Below, in pieces: positions 13,689 to 22,708 of a DNA stretch of 33,501 bases. The position numbers and the translations under genes were made by a program. The DNA is taken from positions 6,594 to 40,094 of the forward strand of contig PMHU01000149.1 of the NCBI GenBank assembly GCA_003156795.1, given 5' to 3'. The notes under the pieces were generated by a model, which ran no database searches, was not told the origin of the DNA, and worked only from the letters and a program-made list of their open reading frames with translations. This stretch comes from Acidimicrobiaceae bacterium. Lineage in GTDB: Bacteria; Actinomycetota; Acidimicrobiia; Acidimicrobiales; Palsa-688. The stretch's first letter is position 1; each line of letters opens with the position of its first letter.

Positions 13689-16223
13689 GTGTGGAGCGTG
13701 ACGATCAAGAGTCTCGCCGCTCACAAGTTGCGGCTGGCGTTGACGGCCCTGGCGGTGGTCCTGGGCGTGGCTTTCATGTCCGGCACCTTCGTCCTCACCG
13801 ATACCATCAAGCACGACATCAACGGGCTGATCTCCCAAACCACGGCTGGGCGCAGCGCGGTCGTGCGGGCCACGGCTCCGTATGGCGACAGTTCCGGGGG
13901 ATTCGCGCAGGACGTCCGCCCCCTTACCCCGGAGTCGATCCAGCAGATCGTCCGGTCGGTCCCGGGTGTTGCGGCCGCGGACGGCACCCTGCAGGGCCAG
14001 GTGACTCTGATACATGACGGCAAGGTCGTCAAGACGAAGGGCAATGCGCCGACGATCGCCCTCAATTGGGAACCCGACCACCAGCTGACCTCGCTGACCC
14101 TCAGAGCGGGCCACGCCCCGATAGGACCAGGCCAGTTGGTCATCGACGCCGCCACCGCGAAGGCCGCTTCCCTGCGTATCGGCGATGCCGTCACGGTGAT
14201 CGGGAACCCCGGCCCGGAGCCTTTCACCATCGTCGGCATCGTCGGGTTCGGGAAGGCGAACACCCTGGCGGGAGCCACGCTGACCGCCTTCGACACTGAG
14301 ACGGCTCAAAGCCTCGTCGGAAAGCCGGGTTACTTCACCGCGATCAACGTAGCCGCGGCCAAGGGGGTGTCTTCCGACACATTGCTGTCGGCCATCGGAG
14401 CCCGGATCCCGCTCGGCTTCGAAGTGGTCAGCGAGGCGACCGTCGTGGCCCAGACCTCGGCAGGCATCGACTCCTTCATCAACACGTTCAACACCTTCCT
14501 GCTGTTCTTTGCCGGGATAGCCCTATTCGTGGGGGCCTTCCTCATCTTCAACACATTCAGCATCCTGGTCGGGCAGCGGACGCGCGAGCTGGCCCTGCTG
14601 CGGGCGGTAGGGGCCAACCGATCCCAGGTGACTAGGTCGGTCCTGGGCGAGGCCACCCTCACCGGCCTGGCCGGGTCCATCGTCGGCCTTCTAGTCGGCA
14701 TCCCCTTGGCGGCCGGTCTTTATAGCCTCCTGAGCACCCTCGGCTTGTCCATACCGTCGCAAGGCCTGCGCATTCTGCCGCGGACCATCATCGTCTCGAT
14801 CGTGGTGGGTACCCTCATAACGGTCGCATCGGTGATTCTCCCGGCCCGCCGAGCCGGCCGGGTGCCACCCGTCGCGGCCATGCGCGACGACGCCGTGATC
14901 GAGGAGACGTCGTTGCGTAGGCGCGCCGTCATTGGCGGAGCGGTGCTCGTGGTCGGGGTGCTCGCCCTGATCTCCGGCCTGTCCGCGTCGAACGGCATCG
15001 GTCTGGTCGGCCTCGGAGCCGCCTTGACCTTCGTGGGCGTGGCCATGCTGGTCCCGTTCATCGCCGCTCCTATGGCTCGAGCCTTGGGATCGCCCCTTCC
15101 CGCCCTGCAGGGCGTTACCGGCCGACTCGGGCGGGAAAACGCGGCCCGCAACCCGCGCCGTACCGCCGCCACCGCCTCCGCGCTGATGGTCGGTCTCGGA
15201 GTGGTCGGCGCCGTCGCCACTCTGGCCTCGTCGGCGAGCGCGTCGGTGGGCAGCCTGGTCGACCGGACGTTCAACGCCGACTACGTGATCACGACCGGCG
15301 CCAACCAAGGCCTTTTCTCGAGCGCGGCGGAATCCGTGGTGCGTAGTGCGCCTGGGGTCATCGTCAGCAGCCCATTTACCCAGGCCACGTGGCACGACGG
15401 GAAGGTGTCGCACGGGTTGTCGGCGATAGACGCTGTCACCGGACCGCAAGTGCTCAACATAGACGTGGTGACCGGCTCCGTGGCCGCCCTCGCTCGGGGT
15501 CAGGTGCTCGTCGACAGCACCGTGGCGCGTCGGGACCACCTGACGGTCGGGGACGTGCTGCCCATGGGCTTCGCCGAAACCGGGGTCAAGCCGGTGACGA
15601 TCGGCGGTACGTACAAGCCGAATCAGCTCCTCGACAGCTACCTCATCTCGACCGCGCTCCTGTCCCAGAACGTGACGACCCGCCAGGACATCGCCATCCT
15701 CGTCAAGACCACGCGCGCAAGCGCGGCCCAGCAGGCTGCCCTCAAATCGGCGCTCGCTGCATACCCTCAGCTCTCCGTCGAAACCGGCGCTCAGTTCAAG
15801 GCCGACCAGAAGAAGCAGATCAATAGTTTCCTCGCGATCGTGTACGTACTCCTTGCCCTCTCGATCATCATCGCCCTGATCGGGGTGATCAACACCCTCG
15901 CCTTGTCCGTCCTGGAGCGCACACACGAAATCGGCCTCCTGCGCGCCGTCGGTATGTACCGCCGCCAGGTGCGGCGCATGATCCGCGCCGAAGCCGTCGT
16001 TGTATCTCTGATCGGTGCTGTTCTCGGGCTGGCGTTGGGGATCGGCCTCGGAGCGACGATCGTCCACGCCGCGAGCAGCTCTGGCATCGACGAACTGGCC
16101 ATCCCGTGGAGGACGATCATCGTGGTGCTCGTGGCGGCCGCCATCTTCGGCGTCTTCGCCGCCGTCTTCCCGGCCCGGCGCGCCGCCAAGCTCGACGTGC
16201 TCACGGCGGTCAAGGCGACCTGA
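13689..16223 (+). CDS. FtsX-like ABC transporter permease (duplicated domains)
   Basis: This 844-residue permease has an N-terminal helix (residues about 15-38), a large extracytoplasmic MacB-like domain, and a first FtsX domain of three helices (about 260-400, with FLLFFAGIALFVGAFLIFN and RTRELALLRAVGANRSQV). A middle pair of helices (about 415-465) and a second extracytoplasmic domain follow, then a second FtsX domain (about 700-844, with ERTHEIGLLRAVGMYRRQV). The REL/EIGLLRAVG coupling helices contact the ATPase. This duplicated layout is standard in actinobacterial exporters. It pairs with the ATPase immediately upstream. Cargo unknown: lipids, lipoproteins or peptides are possible. Confidence 0.95.
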   Translation: MWSVTIKSLAAHKLRLALTALAVVLGVAFMSGTFVLTDTIKHDINGLISQTTAGRSAVVRATAPYGDSSGGFAQDVRPLTPESIQQIVRSVPGVAAADGTLQGQVTLIHDGKVVKTKGNAPTIALNWEPDHQLTSLTLRAGHAPIGPGQLVIDAATAKAASLRIGDAVTVIGNPGPEPFTIVGIVGFGKANTLAGATLTAFDTETAQSLVGKPGYFTAINVAAAKGVSSDTLLSAIGARIPLGFEVVSEATVVAQTSAGIDSFINTFNTFLLFFAGIALFVGAFLIFNTFSILVGQRTRELALLRAVGANRSQVTRSVLGEATLTGLAGSIVGLLVGIPLAAGLYSLLSTLGLSIPSQGLRILPRTIIVSIVVGTLITVASVILPARRAGRVPPVAAMRDDAVIEETSLRRRAVIGGAVLVVGVLALISGLSASNGIGLVGLGAALTFVGVAMLVPFIAAPMARALGSPLPALQGVTGRLGRENAARNPRRTAATASALMVGLGVVGAVATLASSASASVGSLVDRTFNADYVITTGANQGLFSSAAESVVRSAPGVIVSSPFTQATWHDGKVSHGLSAIDAVTGPQVLNIDVVTGSVAALARGQVLVDSTVARRDHLTVGDVLPMGFAETGVKPVTIGGTYKPNQLLDSYLISTALLSQNVTTRQDIAILVKTTRASAAQQAALKSALAAYPQLSVETGAQFKADQKKQINSFLAIVYVLLALSIIIALIGVINTLALSVLERTHEIGLLRAVGMYRRQVRRMIRAEAVVVSLIGAVLGLALGIGLGATIVHAASSSGIDELAIPWRTIIVVLVAAAIFGVFAAVFPARRAAKLDVLTAVKAT

Positions 16224-16304
16224 GACGGCGCGGCCGCAGCGGGCCCACCGTCCTCGGTCAGCCGGCTCGACGTGTGGTCGTGTCCAACTTGGTGAAGTCT
16301 GCGG

Positions 16305-16613
16305 TCAGATTCCGTCGAGATGAGCGAACTCGTCTAGCACCGAGATGGCTTCGTCGGGGACCGACACCTTCAGGGTGGCTCGATCGGATTCGATGCTGAT
16401 CGAGAAGTCGAAGAATGGGCAGCAGGTCTTTTCGCGTTGCGAAAGCCGGACGAGCGCGACCAGGTGGGTCAGATCACCTCTCAAGCGAAACGCCAACTCG
16501 GTCGGGGAGGTACGTCTGGTCTCGACGGCCGACTCCGCCAGCAGATCGCGCCACTCCCCGAGCTGGGCCCGCGCGGCGGTGTCGGTGAGGCTGCACGCAA
16601 TGGGGACGTTCAC
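16305..16613 (-). CDS. Small conserved protein with a Cys-Cys-Pro-Phe motif
   Basis: This 102-residue soluble protein has CSLTDTAARAQLGEWRDLL near its start, then SQREKTCCPFFDFSISIESD and a C-terminal VPDEAISVLDEF helix. The EK-x-CCPFF core recurs in small hypothetical proteins found near metal-resistance or MerR-type genes of actinobacteria, so thiol or metal binding is a guess. Start is GTG 16613 with no SD; no other in-frame start is better. It converges with the ABC permease (81-bp gap). Confidence 0.7.
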   Translation of the reverse strand: MNVPIACSLTDTAARAQLGEWRDLLAESAVETRRTSPTELAFRLRGDLTHLVALVRLSQREKTCCPFFDFSISIESDRATLKVSVPDEAISVLDEFAHLDGI

Positions 16614-16749
16614 GAACGGCCAGGCTACGACGAATATTCGAGTCGGGGGGCCCGAACTAGAATCCGTCGGTGCGCGGGATCGATACGGACGTCTGGCGGG
16701 AGCGTAGAGCTGGGAATCAGTTGGTCATGGCGGCGGTGCGGGGACAGTC

Positions 16750-17499
16750 GTGATTGGCGAGCGCAACCTGGGCTTCGCGGGTGCTTACAACTTCCGGGAC
16801 TTGGGTGGCTACCCGACTTCCGGAGGAGCGCGGACCCGATGGGGACGCGTGTTCCGGTCGGACGCCCTCGTGCTCGAGGATCAGGACTTCGACTCGTTTG
16901 CCGGCCTCGGAATACGGGTCGTCTATGACCTTCGCAGCGACGCCGAGCGGGCGACGACGCCCAACCGTCTACCGCCTGGGGGGTACTCGAACGAAGCCAT
17001 CTCGCTCGCTTCCGAGGAAGCAGTTCGCCCCGCTATCGAAGCAGGCATGGACGACGGGGAGGCATTCCTGGCCGGGCTGTATCTGTCGATGCTCGAACGC
17101 TGCCCGTCGGAGATCGGACGAATCCTGACCGGGCTGGCAGATGACTCCAAGCTGCCCGCAGTGTTTCATTGCGCCGCCGGTAAGGACCGCACGGGTCTGG
17201 TGGCCGCGGTCTTGCTGTCTCTACTAGGTGTTGCTGAAGACGCCGTGCTCGACGACTACCAGCTCACGTCGCTGTACCGGACGCCTGAGATGGTCGCGTC
17301 CTCCCTGGACCGGTTGAGCTCGGACTCCAACATCGGTGCCGAAGCGATTGCGGGCATCCTGCGGGCTCCGCGGTGGACCATGCAGTCCGCTTTGGGCGAG
17401 ATCTCCCGAAGATACGGAGGGATCGTCGGATACGCGACAGGTCCGGCCCAAGTCGATCCTCACGTCATCGAACGGCTGCGCGAGCAGCTGCTCGAGTAA
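16750..17499 (+). CDS. PtpB-like tyrosine/phosphoinositide phosphatase
   Basis: This 249-residue protein has the PtpB family layout: NFRDLGGYPT near the N-terminus, GRVFRSDAL, VVYDLRSDAE, then the P-loop HCAAGKDRTG with nucleophile Cys141 and Arg147, and a C-terminal helical region. The Lys in the P-loop (GKDRTG) is characteristic of Mycobacterium PtpB-type enzymes, which can dephosphorylate phospho-Tyr, phospho-Ser/Thr and phosphoinositides. GTG 16750 is used; an ATG at 16728 is out of frame and soon stops. This is a second, unrelated cysteine phosphatase 8 kb from the DSP-like one. Confidence 0.92.
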   Translation: MIGERNLGFAGAYNFRDLGGYPTSGGARTRWGRVFRSDALVLEDQDFDSFAGLGIRVVYDLRSDAERATTPNRLPPGGYSNEAISLASEEAVRPAIEAGMDDGEAFLAGLYLSMLERCPSEIGRILTGLADDSKLPAVFHCAAGKDRTGLVAAVLLSLLGVAEDAVLDDYQLTSLYRTPEMVASSLDRLSSDSNIGAEAIAGILRAPRWTMQSALGEISRRYGGIVGYATGPAQVDPHVIERLREQLLE

Positions 17500-17611
17500 G
17501 AGGTAGACCGCGGCTCGCCACTTGTGAGAATGTGCAGGTCCATGGATGGCGACGACTGGGAGGACGAGTGAAGCCGTCATTTTCTGCCGAAATGCCGGAA
17601 TCGAGATTCTC

Positions 17612-18247
17612 ATGCCTGCTCCCCTCTTATCCGACCTGATCCATCCGGCTACCACCGCGATCGTGACCCAGGAGTGTCAAGGGGGGGTCATCGGTCCGAA
17701 CGCGGGTCTCCGACAGTTGGCGGAGGAAGCGCGGCGCACGGCTGTGCCGAACATCGCCCGCCTGCTGTCGGCGGCCCGGGATTGCGGGGTCAACGTCGTT
17801 CATTGTCTGGCGATGCGGCGACCTGACGGAAGGGGCTCCAACCACAACGCCCGCCTCTTCGCCGCCGCGAAGTCGTTTGGCGCCGATATCGCGCCGGGTA
17901 GCGAGGGCGCCACCCTTCTACCCGAGCTCGATCCCCATCCGGATGACCTGATTCTGACCAGGTGGCACGGGCTTGGCCCCATGGGCGGTACCGACCTCGA
18001 TTCCGTGTTGAGGAACCTGGGGGTTACGACGATCGTCGGGGTAGGGGTGTCGGTCAACGTCGCCATCACCAACTTCGTGATGGACGCCGTCAATCGCGGC
18101 TACCACTTCGTTCTGCCCCGAGACGCAGTAGCGGGGGTTCCACGGGAGTATGCCGAGAGCGTCATCGACAACACGCTGTCCTTGCTGGCCACGGTCGTCA
18201 CGTCGGAGGCGGTCGTTGAGACCTGGGCCGCGGCCGCCAGGACTTGA
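17612..18247 (+). CDS. Isochorismatase-fold protein lacking the catalytic Cys
   Basis: This 211-residue protein has the isochorismatase/nicotinamidase fold: AIVTQECQGGVIG at the N-terminus, LILTRWHGLGPMGGTDLDSV in the middle, then VGVGVSVNVAITNFVMDAVNRGY. At the catalytic positions the usual Asp is Glu21, the usual Lys is Arg117 and the nucleophilic Cys is Ala151. It is therefore unlikely to be a classical cysteine amidohydrolase; it could use a water-mediated mechanism, as true isochorismatases do, or only bind. ATG 17612 is chosen because the fold starts there; an in-frame ATG at 17546 is possible. The ligase ATG lies 5 bp after the stop, so it may be the first gene of the catabolic plus-strand unit. 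Confidence 0.8.
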   Translation: MPAPLLSDLIHPATTAIVTQECQGGVIGPNAGLRQLAEEARRTAVPNIARLLSAARDCGVNVVHCLAMRRPDGRGSNHNARLFAAAKSFGADIAPGSEGATLLPELDPHPDDLILTRWHGLGPMGGTDLDSVLRNLGVTTIVGVGVSVNVAITNFVMDAVNRGYHFVLPRDAVAGVPREYAESVIDNTLSLLATVVTSEAVVETWAAAART

Positions 18248-18252
18248 CGCCC

Positions 18253-19827
18253 ATGGTCGATCCGATATTGAGCTTTCCCGACAGCTTTTGGTCTCTGCTG
18301 ACGGCGTCCGCCACCAGGGAACCCGACCGCGTCGTCCTCGCCGATGACTACGGGCGGACTCTCACGACGGTTCAACTTCGCGACTCCGCCTTGAGCCACG
18401 CTGCCAGTTTGCACGACCGCGGCATCGGCGCCGGTTCCGTGGTGTCGTGGCAGCTGCCGAGCACGCTGGAAGCGATGGTGGTCATGGCTGCTCTCACTCG
18501 GTTGGGAGCTGTGCAGAATCCGGTCCTGCCGATCTTGCGCGAACGAGAGGTCAGGTTCATCACGGAGCAGATCGGGACCGGATGTCTGATCATTTGCGAC
18601 TCCTGGAAGGGTTTCGACCATTCGGAGCTGGGTCGGGTGCTGGCCGCTGAGATCGGCTTCGACCTCCTCGTGGTCGAGCAGGGGAGCCCGCCTCCGGGGG
18701 GGCCATCGCCGCTTCGTCTATCGATGGGGGACCCCGACTACCTGCCCTCACCGCCGGGCGAGGCGCGAGTGGATGAAGTCAGGTGGGTGTACTTCTCATC
18801 GGGGACCACGGCCGATCCCAAAGGGGTCCGCCACACCGATCGTTCGGTGATGTCGGGCGCGGCCGGTGTGGTGGGGATGGTCGGGGCGAATACTTCCGAC
18901 GTCGACCCGCTTGCCTTCCCGATCAGCCACATCGGCGGCAGCGCCATGCTCGCAGCCGCCCTTCTCACCGGAATGCGCTTGGTTCTCTTTGACAGCTTTG
19001 ACCCCACGGCGTCGCCCATGCGGATTGCCGCGCACCGGCCCACCATCTTGGGAAGCGCCACGCCGTTCTTTGTGGCCTTCATCGAGGCTCAACGGAGTAG
19101 TGGCGAAGTTCGAGTTTTTGGTGATTTGCGCGCATGCATCGGGGGCGGGGCTCCTGTAACCGCAGAACTCAACCGTCAAGTGCGCGAGGTCCTCGGCGTG
19201 CCGGGTATCGCCAACGCATGGGGCCTGACCGAGTTTCCCGTCGCCACCTCGCCCCGACCGGACGCGGCCCCGGAGGTCCTCGACAACACCGTCGGTCCTC
19301 CGGTTCCCGGAGTTTTCGTCCGGGTAGTTGCGTCGGATGGACAAGAGCTCGACGCAGGCCAGGAAGGCGAGCTTCGGTTGAAGGGTCCTCAGTGCTTTGC
19401 CGGCTACGTCGACAGCTCATTGAATCGTGACGCCTTCGACGCCGAAGGATGGTTCTGTACCGGTGATCTGGGGATGGTCGATCAGGATGGCAACGTCCGG
19501 GTCACCGGGAGGATCAAGGATGCGATAATCCGCAATGCCGAAAACATCTCAGCCCAAGAGATCGAGGAGGCGCTGATCACTCACGGCTCGGTGGCGGATG
19601 TAGCAGTGATCGGTGTGCCCGACGAGCGCACGGGTGAGCGGGTATGCGCGGTCGTGGTGGCCGTGCCGAACTGTCGGGTAACGCTTCGGGAACTGGTCGA
19701 CCATTGTCAGCAATTGGGCCTGGCCCGCTACAAACACCCCGAAGCTCTGGAGGTCGTGGATGCGTTGCCGCGTAACCTATCCGGAAAGGTTCTCAAGCGG
19801 GAGCTGCGGGTGACGTTCTCGACCTAA
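18253..19827 (+). CDS. Acyl-CoA ligase (AMP-forming, ANL superfamily)
   Basis: This 524-residue enzyme has the P-loop-like motif SSGTTADPKGV (about residue 180), the aromatic-acid/acyl pocket region ANAWGLTEFPV, the hinge motif GWFCTGDLG followed by GRIKDAIIRNAENISAQEIE, and the catalytic Lys near the C-terminus in PRNLSGKVLKREL. These are all the core motifs of ANL enzymes. It activates a carboxylate to its CoA thioester with ATP; the motif spacing fits the cyclohexanecarboxylate/medium-chain group, but this is not decisive. ATG 18253 is chosen over TTG 18244. It probably starts the pathway completed by the downstream dehydrogenase, crotonase and SDR. Confidence 0.92.
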   Translation: MVDPILSFPDSFWSLLTASATREPDRVVLADDYGRTLTTVQLRDSALSHAASLHDRGIGAGSVVSWQLPSTLEAMVVMAALTRLGAVQNPVLPILREREVRFITEQIGTGCLIICDSWKGFDHSELGRVLAAEIGFDLLVVEQGSPPPGGPSPLRLSMGDPDYLPSPPGEARVDEVRWVYFSSGTTADPKGVRHTDRSVMSGAAGVVGMVGANTSDVDPLAFPISHIGGSAMLAAALLTGMRLVLFDSFDPTASPMRIAAHRPTILGSATPFFVAFIEAQRSSGEVRVFGDLRACIGGGAPVTAELNRQVREVLGVPGIANAWGLTEFPVATSPRPDAAPEVLDNTVGPPVPGVFVRVVASDGQELDAGQEGELRLKGPQCFAGYVDSSLNRDAFDAEGWFCTGDLGMVDQDGNVRVTGRIKDAIIRNAENISAQEIEEALITHGSVADVAVIGVPDERTGERVCAVVVAVPNCRVTLRELVDHCQQLGLARYKHPEALEVVDALPRNLSGKVLKRELRVTFST

Positions 19828-20015
19828 CCGGTGTTCATCCCTGACCCTTGGCCCAAAGCCCGACTCGGCGAGACGTGCTGTGCTTTTCGTGTGAGGCTGG
19901 CCGGTCCAAATCAATGTATTGTCACTCCCGGAATGAGCGGATTAGGGACCATGACCGACTCCGGCGTCGAGTGTCGGCAACCTAGTATCGGCGTCGAAGA
20001 CCGTTTCACTGGCTG

Positions 20016-21287
20016 ATGAGCGATCTCGTCCGACCGGCCATCGGTCCTGATAGTTCTGCCGAAGATGTTGCGACCGAGATCAAGCGATGGGTATCTGCCA
20101 ACGTGCCGAGGTCGTGGCAGGAAGCCGCCATCCTCGGGGCAGAGGCTCTCCGGACGGCTCGGACCCGCAGGGAGTACGAGGACTGGTATCCCATCCTGGG
20201 CCGAGCCGGGCTGGTCGCGCCGACCTGGCCCGTCGACTTCGGGGGGTTGGGCCTCGGTCGCGAGACGTCAGCGGTGATCGATGGCGAACTCCGGTACCTG
20301 TCCTTGCGGGCCCTCAACCCTCTGGGGTTGAACAATACGGCGTCAGCTCTTTTCGCCTTCGGGACAGAGGAACAGAAGAAGAGGTTTCTACCTCCGATAG
20401 TCACCAACGAAGAGAAATGGTGTCAGCTCTTTAGCGAACCCGGAGCGGGATCGGACCTGGCCTCCCTCGCCGCCCGAGCGGAGCGCGACGGTGACGAATG
20501 GACCATCTCGGGGCAGAAGGTTTGGACCACTTGGGCCGGCGACGCCGATTTTGCCATCCTCCTGGCTCGCACCGATCCCGCCAAGCCGAAGAATCAAGGA
20601 ATCACGTACTTCCTGCTCGACATGCACCAGCCCGGTGTCCATATCCGCCCGCTCTACCAAATGACTGGAGGGTCCGAGTTCAACGAGGTCTTCCTCGACG
20701 ACGCGAGGGTCCCGGACTTCCATCGGCTCGGAGAGGTCAACGGAGGATGGCGCGTAGCGGGTGCCACACTGTCGAGCGAGCGACAGATGGTCTCGGGTGG
20801 GGGTACGGGGGAATCAGCGGCCGCCCGTTTGGCTGACGCGGCTCGCGACCACGGCCGAGCCGGCAACGTGCTCTGCCGCCAAGCGATCTCCGCGATATGG
20901 GCTGAGGAGAAGATCCGTCGCTGGACCAATGCCCGGGTAACCTCCAACCTGGCCGCGGGGCAAGCACCTGGGCCCGCCGCCTCCATTGGGAAGGTGCACC
21001 AAGCCGAGCTCAATCAGCGATTGCAAGCGACGTCTGCGGGCATGATCGGCGCCGCCGCCACCGCCTGGCTTGGCGACGTAGAGGTCGGCCCCGCTTCAGC
21101 TCCGCCGATTTCCTACGCCCGCGACTTGCCGGCTGAGGTTCGTGGTCTCTTGCGGAGCAGGGCCAACACGATCGAGGGCGGCACGAGCGAGATCAATCGC
21201 AACATCCTCGGCGAGCGGGTGCTTGGACTCCCACGGGAACCGGATCCTTGGCGGGGGGAGTCGTGGCGCGACGTACCCCGGTCATGA
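20016..21287 (+). CDS. Acyl-CoA dehydrogenase
   Basis: This 423-residue flavoenzyme has the three-domain layout: an N-terminal helical domain with GRAGLVAPTWPVDFGGLGLG, a beta domain with CQLFSEPGAGSDLASL and VWTTWAGDAD (FAD contacts), and a C-terminal helical domain ending in ANTIEGGTSEINRNILGERV. The Glu in IEGGTSE is the expected catalytic base. It would oxidise an acyl-CoA at the alpha-beta bond with an electron-transferring flavoprotein as acceptor. Actinobacterial enzymes of this type often act as heterodimers in steroid or branched-chain degradation; no second dehydrogenase is seen here. A 188-bp gap separates it from the ligase, so it may have its own promoter. Confidence 0.93.
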   Translation: MSDLVRPAIGPDSSAEDVATEIKRWVSANVPRSWQEAAILGAEALRTARTRREYEDWYPILGRAGLVAPTWPVDFGGLGLGRETSAVIDGELRYLSLRALNPLGLNNTASALFAFGTEEQKKRFLPPIVTNEEKWCQLFSEPGAGSDLASLAARAERDGDEWTISGQKVWTTWAGDADFAILLARTDPAKPKNQGITYFLLDMHQPGVHIRPLYQMTGGSEFNEVFLDDARVPDFHRLGEVNGGWRVAGATLSSERQMVSGGGTGESAAARLADAARDHGRAGNVLCRQAISAIWAEEKIRRWTNARVTSNLAAGQAPGPAASIGKVHQAELNQRLQATSAGMIGAAATAWLGDVEVGPASAPPISYARDLPAEVRGLLRSRANTIEGGTSEINRNILGERVLGLPREPDPWRGESWRDVPRS

Positions 21288-21360
21288 AGACCTAGACGTC
21301 GTCGGTGGGCCTGCCGCGGCTGCCGTCGGTAGAGTGTGGGTGTTGGTAGAGCTATAGCAA

Positions 21361-21367
21361 AGAGGGG
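21361..21367 (+). promoter_or_regulatory. Ribosome binding site of the first amidohydrolase
   Basis: AGAGGGG ends 5 nt before ATG 21373 and supports that start. The other genes of this block have comparable sites (GGAAGGA before 22709, AGAGGAG before 23665), so the block looks well translated. Confidence 0.65.
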
Positions 21368-21372
21368 ACCTC

Positions 21373-22644
21373 ATGGACGTCGATGATCTGATCATGGTGA
21401 GCGTGGATGACCACGTGGTCGAGCCACCGAATGTCTTCGATGACCGCCTGCCCGCCAAGTACCGCGATCTGGCTCCGAAGTTCATTACCAACGCCGACGG
21501 CACCAACGCCTGGGAGTACGAGGGCCAGGTCATCGGCAACGTGGCCTTAAACGCCGTCGCGGGCCGCCCACCGGAGGAATACGGGATCGAGCCGACCTCC
21601 TTCGACGAGCTACGGCCGGGCACGTACGACATCCACGAGCGGGTCAAGGACATGGACGCCAACGGCGTTCTTGGATCTCTCTGCTTTCCGTCGTTCCCGC
21701 AGTTCTGCGGCCAGCTGTTCGCTCGGACCGAGGACAAGGACGTCGCCCTGGCCATGGTGAGGGCGTACAACGACTGGCACATCCAAGAGTGGTGCGGAAG
21801 CTATCCGGGTCGATTCATCCCCTGTTCGCTGCCGGCCATCTGGGACCCCGAGGTGCTCGCCGGAGAGATCCGGCGTACGGCGCGCCTCGGCGCTCACGCC
21901 GTCACCTTCTCGGAGAACCCATCCAAACTTGGATGGCCCAGCGTTCACTCCGACCACTGGGACCCCTTCTGGACCGCGTGCAGCGATGAAGAGGTCGTGG
22001 TCTGCATGCACATCGGCTCGTCGTCACAGCTGGTCATCACGTCGCCCGATGCGCCTATGGACGTGCTGATCACGCTCACGCCCATGAATATCGTTCAGGC
22101 CGCTGCCGATCTGGTCTGGTCGCCCGTCCTGCGGAAGTTTCCCAAGCTGAAGTTCGCCCTGTCCGAGGGCGGCATCGGCTGGATTCCATACTTTCTGGAG
22201 CGGGTGGACTACAACTACCAGCGCCACCACATCTGGACGGGTCAGGATTTTGGAGACAAGCTTCCGAGCGAGGTGTTCAACGAGCACGTCATCACCTGCT
22301 TCATAGATGACCACTTTGGCGTGGCCAGCCGAGGGTTCCTGGACATGGACAACGTGTGTTGGGAGTGCGACTACCCACACTCGGACTCCACGTGGCCTAC
22401 AGCGCCCGAGACGTTCATGAAGCAGATGGACGGCGTCTCTCGGGTCGACATCGACCGGCTCAGCCATCAGAACGCGATGCGCCACTTCCATTTCGATCCC
22501 TTCGCGTCCGTTCCGAAAGCGGAGGCGACCGTGGGAGCCTTGCGCGCCAAGGCCTCCGGACACGACGTTTCGATTCGGGCGCGAGGCAAGCGGGGGAGTT
22601 CCGGCACACTCGCGACCGGCCTGGCTGCGAGATTCGAAAAGTAG
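21373..22644 (+). CDS. Amidohydrolase-superfamily (Amidohydro_2) metal enzyme
   Basis: This 423-residue TIM-barrel enzyme has VSVDDHVVEPPNVF at the N-terminus (D12-x-H14, the modified first metal motif of the ACMSD/LigW-type branch), His213 in CMHIGSSS, and CDYPHSDSTW (Asp333, His336) at barrel strand 8. This branch includes decarboxylases, hydratases and C-C hydrolases acting on carboxylates, rather than amidases. It is clearly paralogous to the minus-strand enzyme at 28220-29527; shared segments include AYNDWHI-x-EWC and NAMR-x-x-HFDPFA. It sits between the dehydrogenase and the atypical crotonase, so it probably acts on the same pathway. Reaction unknown. Confidence 0.9.
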   Translation: MDVDDLIMVSVDDHVVEPPNVFDDRLPAKYRDLAPKFITNADGTNAWEYEGQVIGNVALNAVAGRPPEEYGIEPTSFDELRPGTYDIHERVKDMDANGVLGSLCFPSFPQFCGQLFARTEDKDVALAMVRAYNDWHIQEWCGSYPGRFIPCSLPAIWDPEVLAGEIRRTARLGAHAVTFSENPSKLGWPSVHSDHWDPFWTACSDEEVVVCMHIGSSSQLVITSPDAPMDVLITLTPMNIVQAAADLVWSPVLRKFPKLKFALSEGGIGWIPYFLERVDYNYQRHHIWTGQDFGDKLPSEVFNEHVITCFIDDHFGVASRGFLDMDNVCWECDYPHSDSTWPTAPETFMKQMDGVSRVDIDRLSHQNAMRHFHFDPFASVPKAEATVGALRAKASGHDVSIRARGKRGSSGTLATGLAARFEK

Positions 22645-22708
22645 TCGTCACCCGCGTTCGGTATTCGATCCCCGATCCGGCACGACCACGCAAACACGGA
22701 AGGAAACG

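Noticed and set aside
14691..16067. 458-residue minus-strand ORF opposite the ABC permease
   Set aside because: It is a shadow with His/Arg/Asp/Gly-rich composition; the plus-strand FtsX protein is clear.
16631..16640. CGAATATTCG palindrome upstream of the PtpB-like gene
   Set aside because: A 10-bp palindrome is common by chance and nothing else supports it as an operator.
19831..20016. 61-residue plus-strand ORF ending at the acyl-CoA dehydrogenase start
   Set aside because: No domain, no SD and mixed composition; more likely the leader region of the dehydrogenase.
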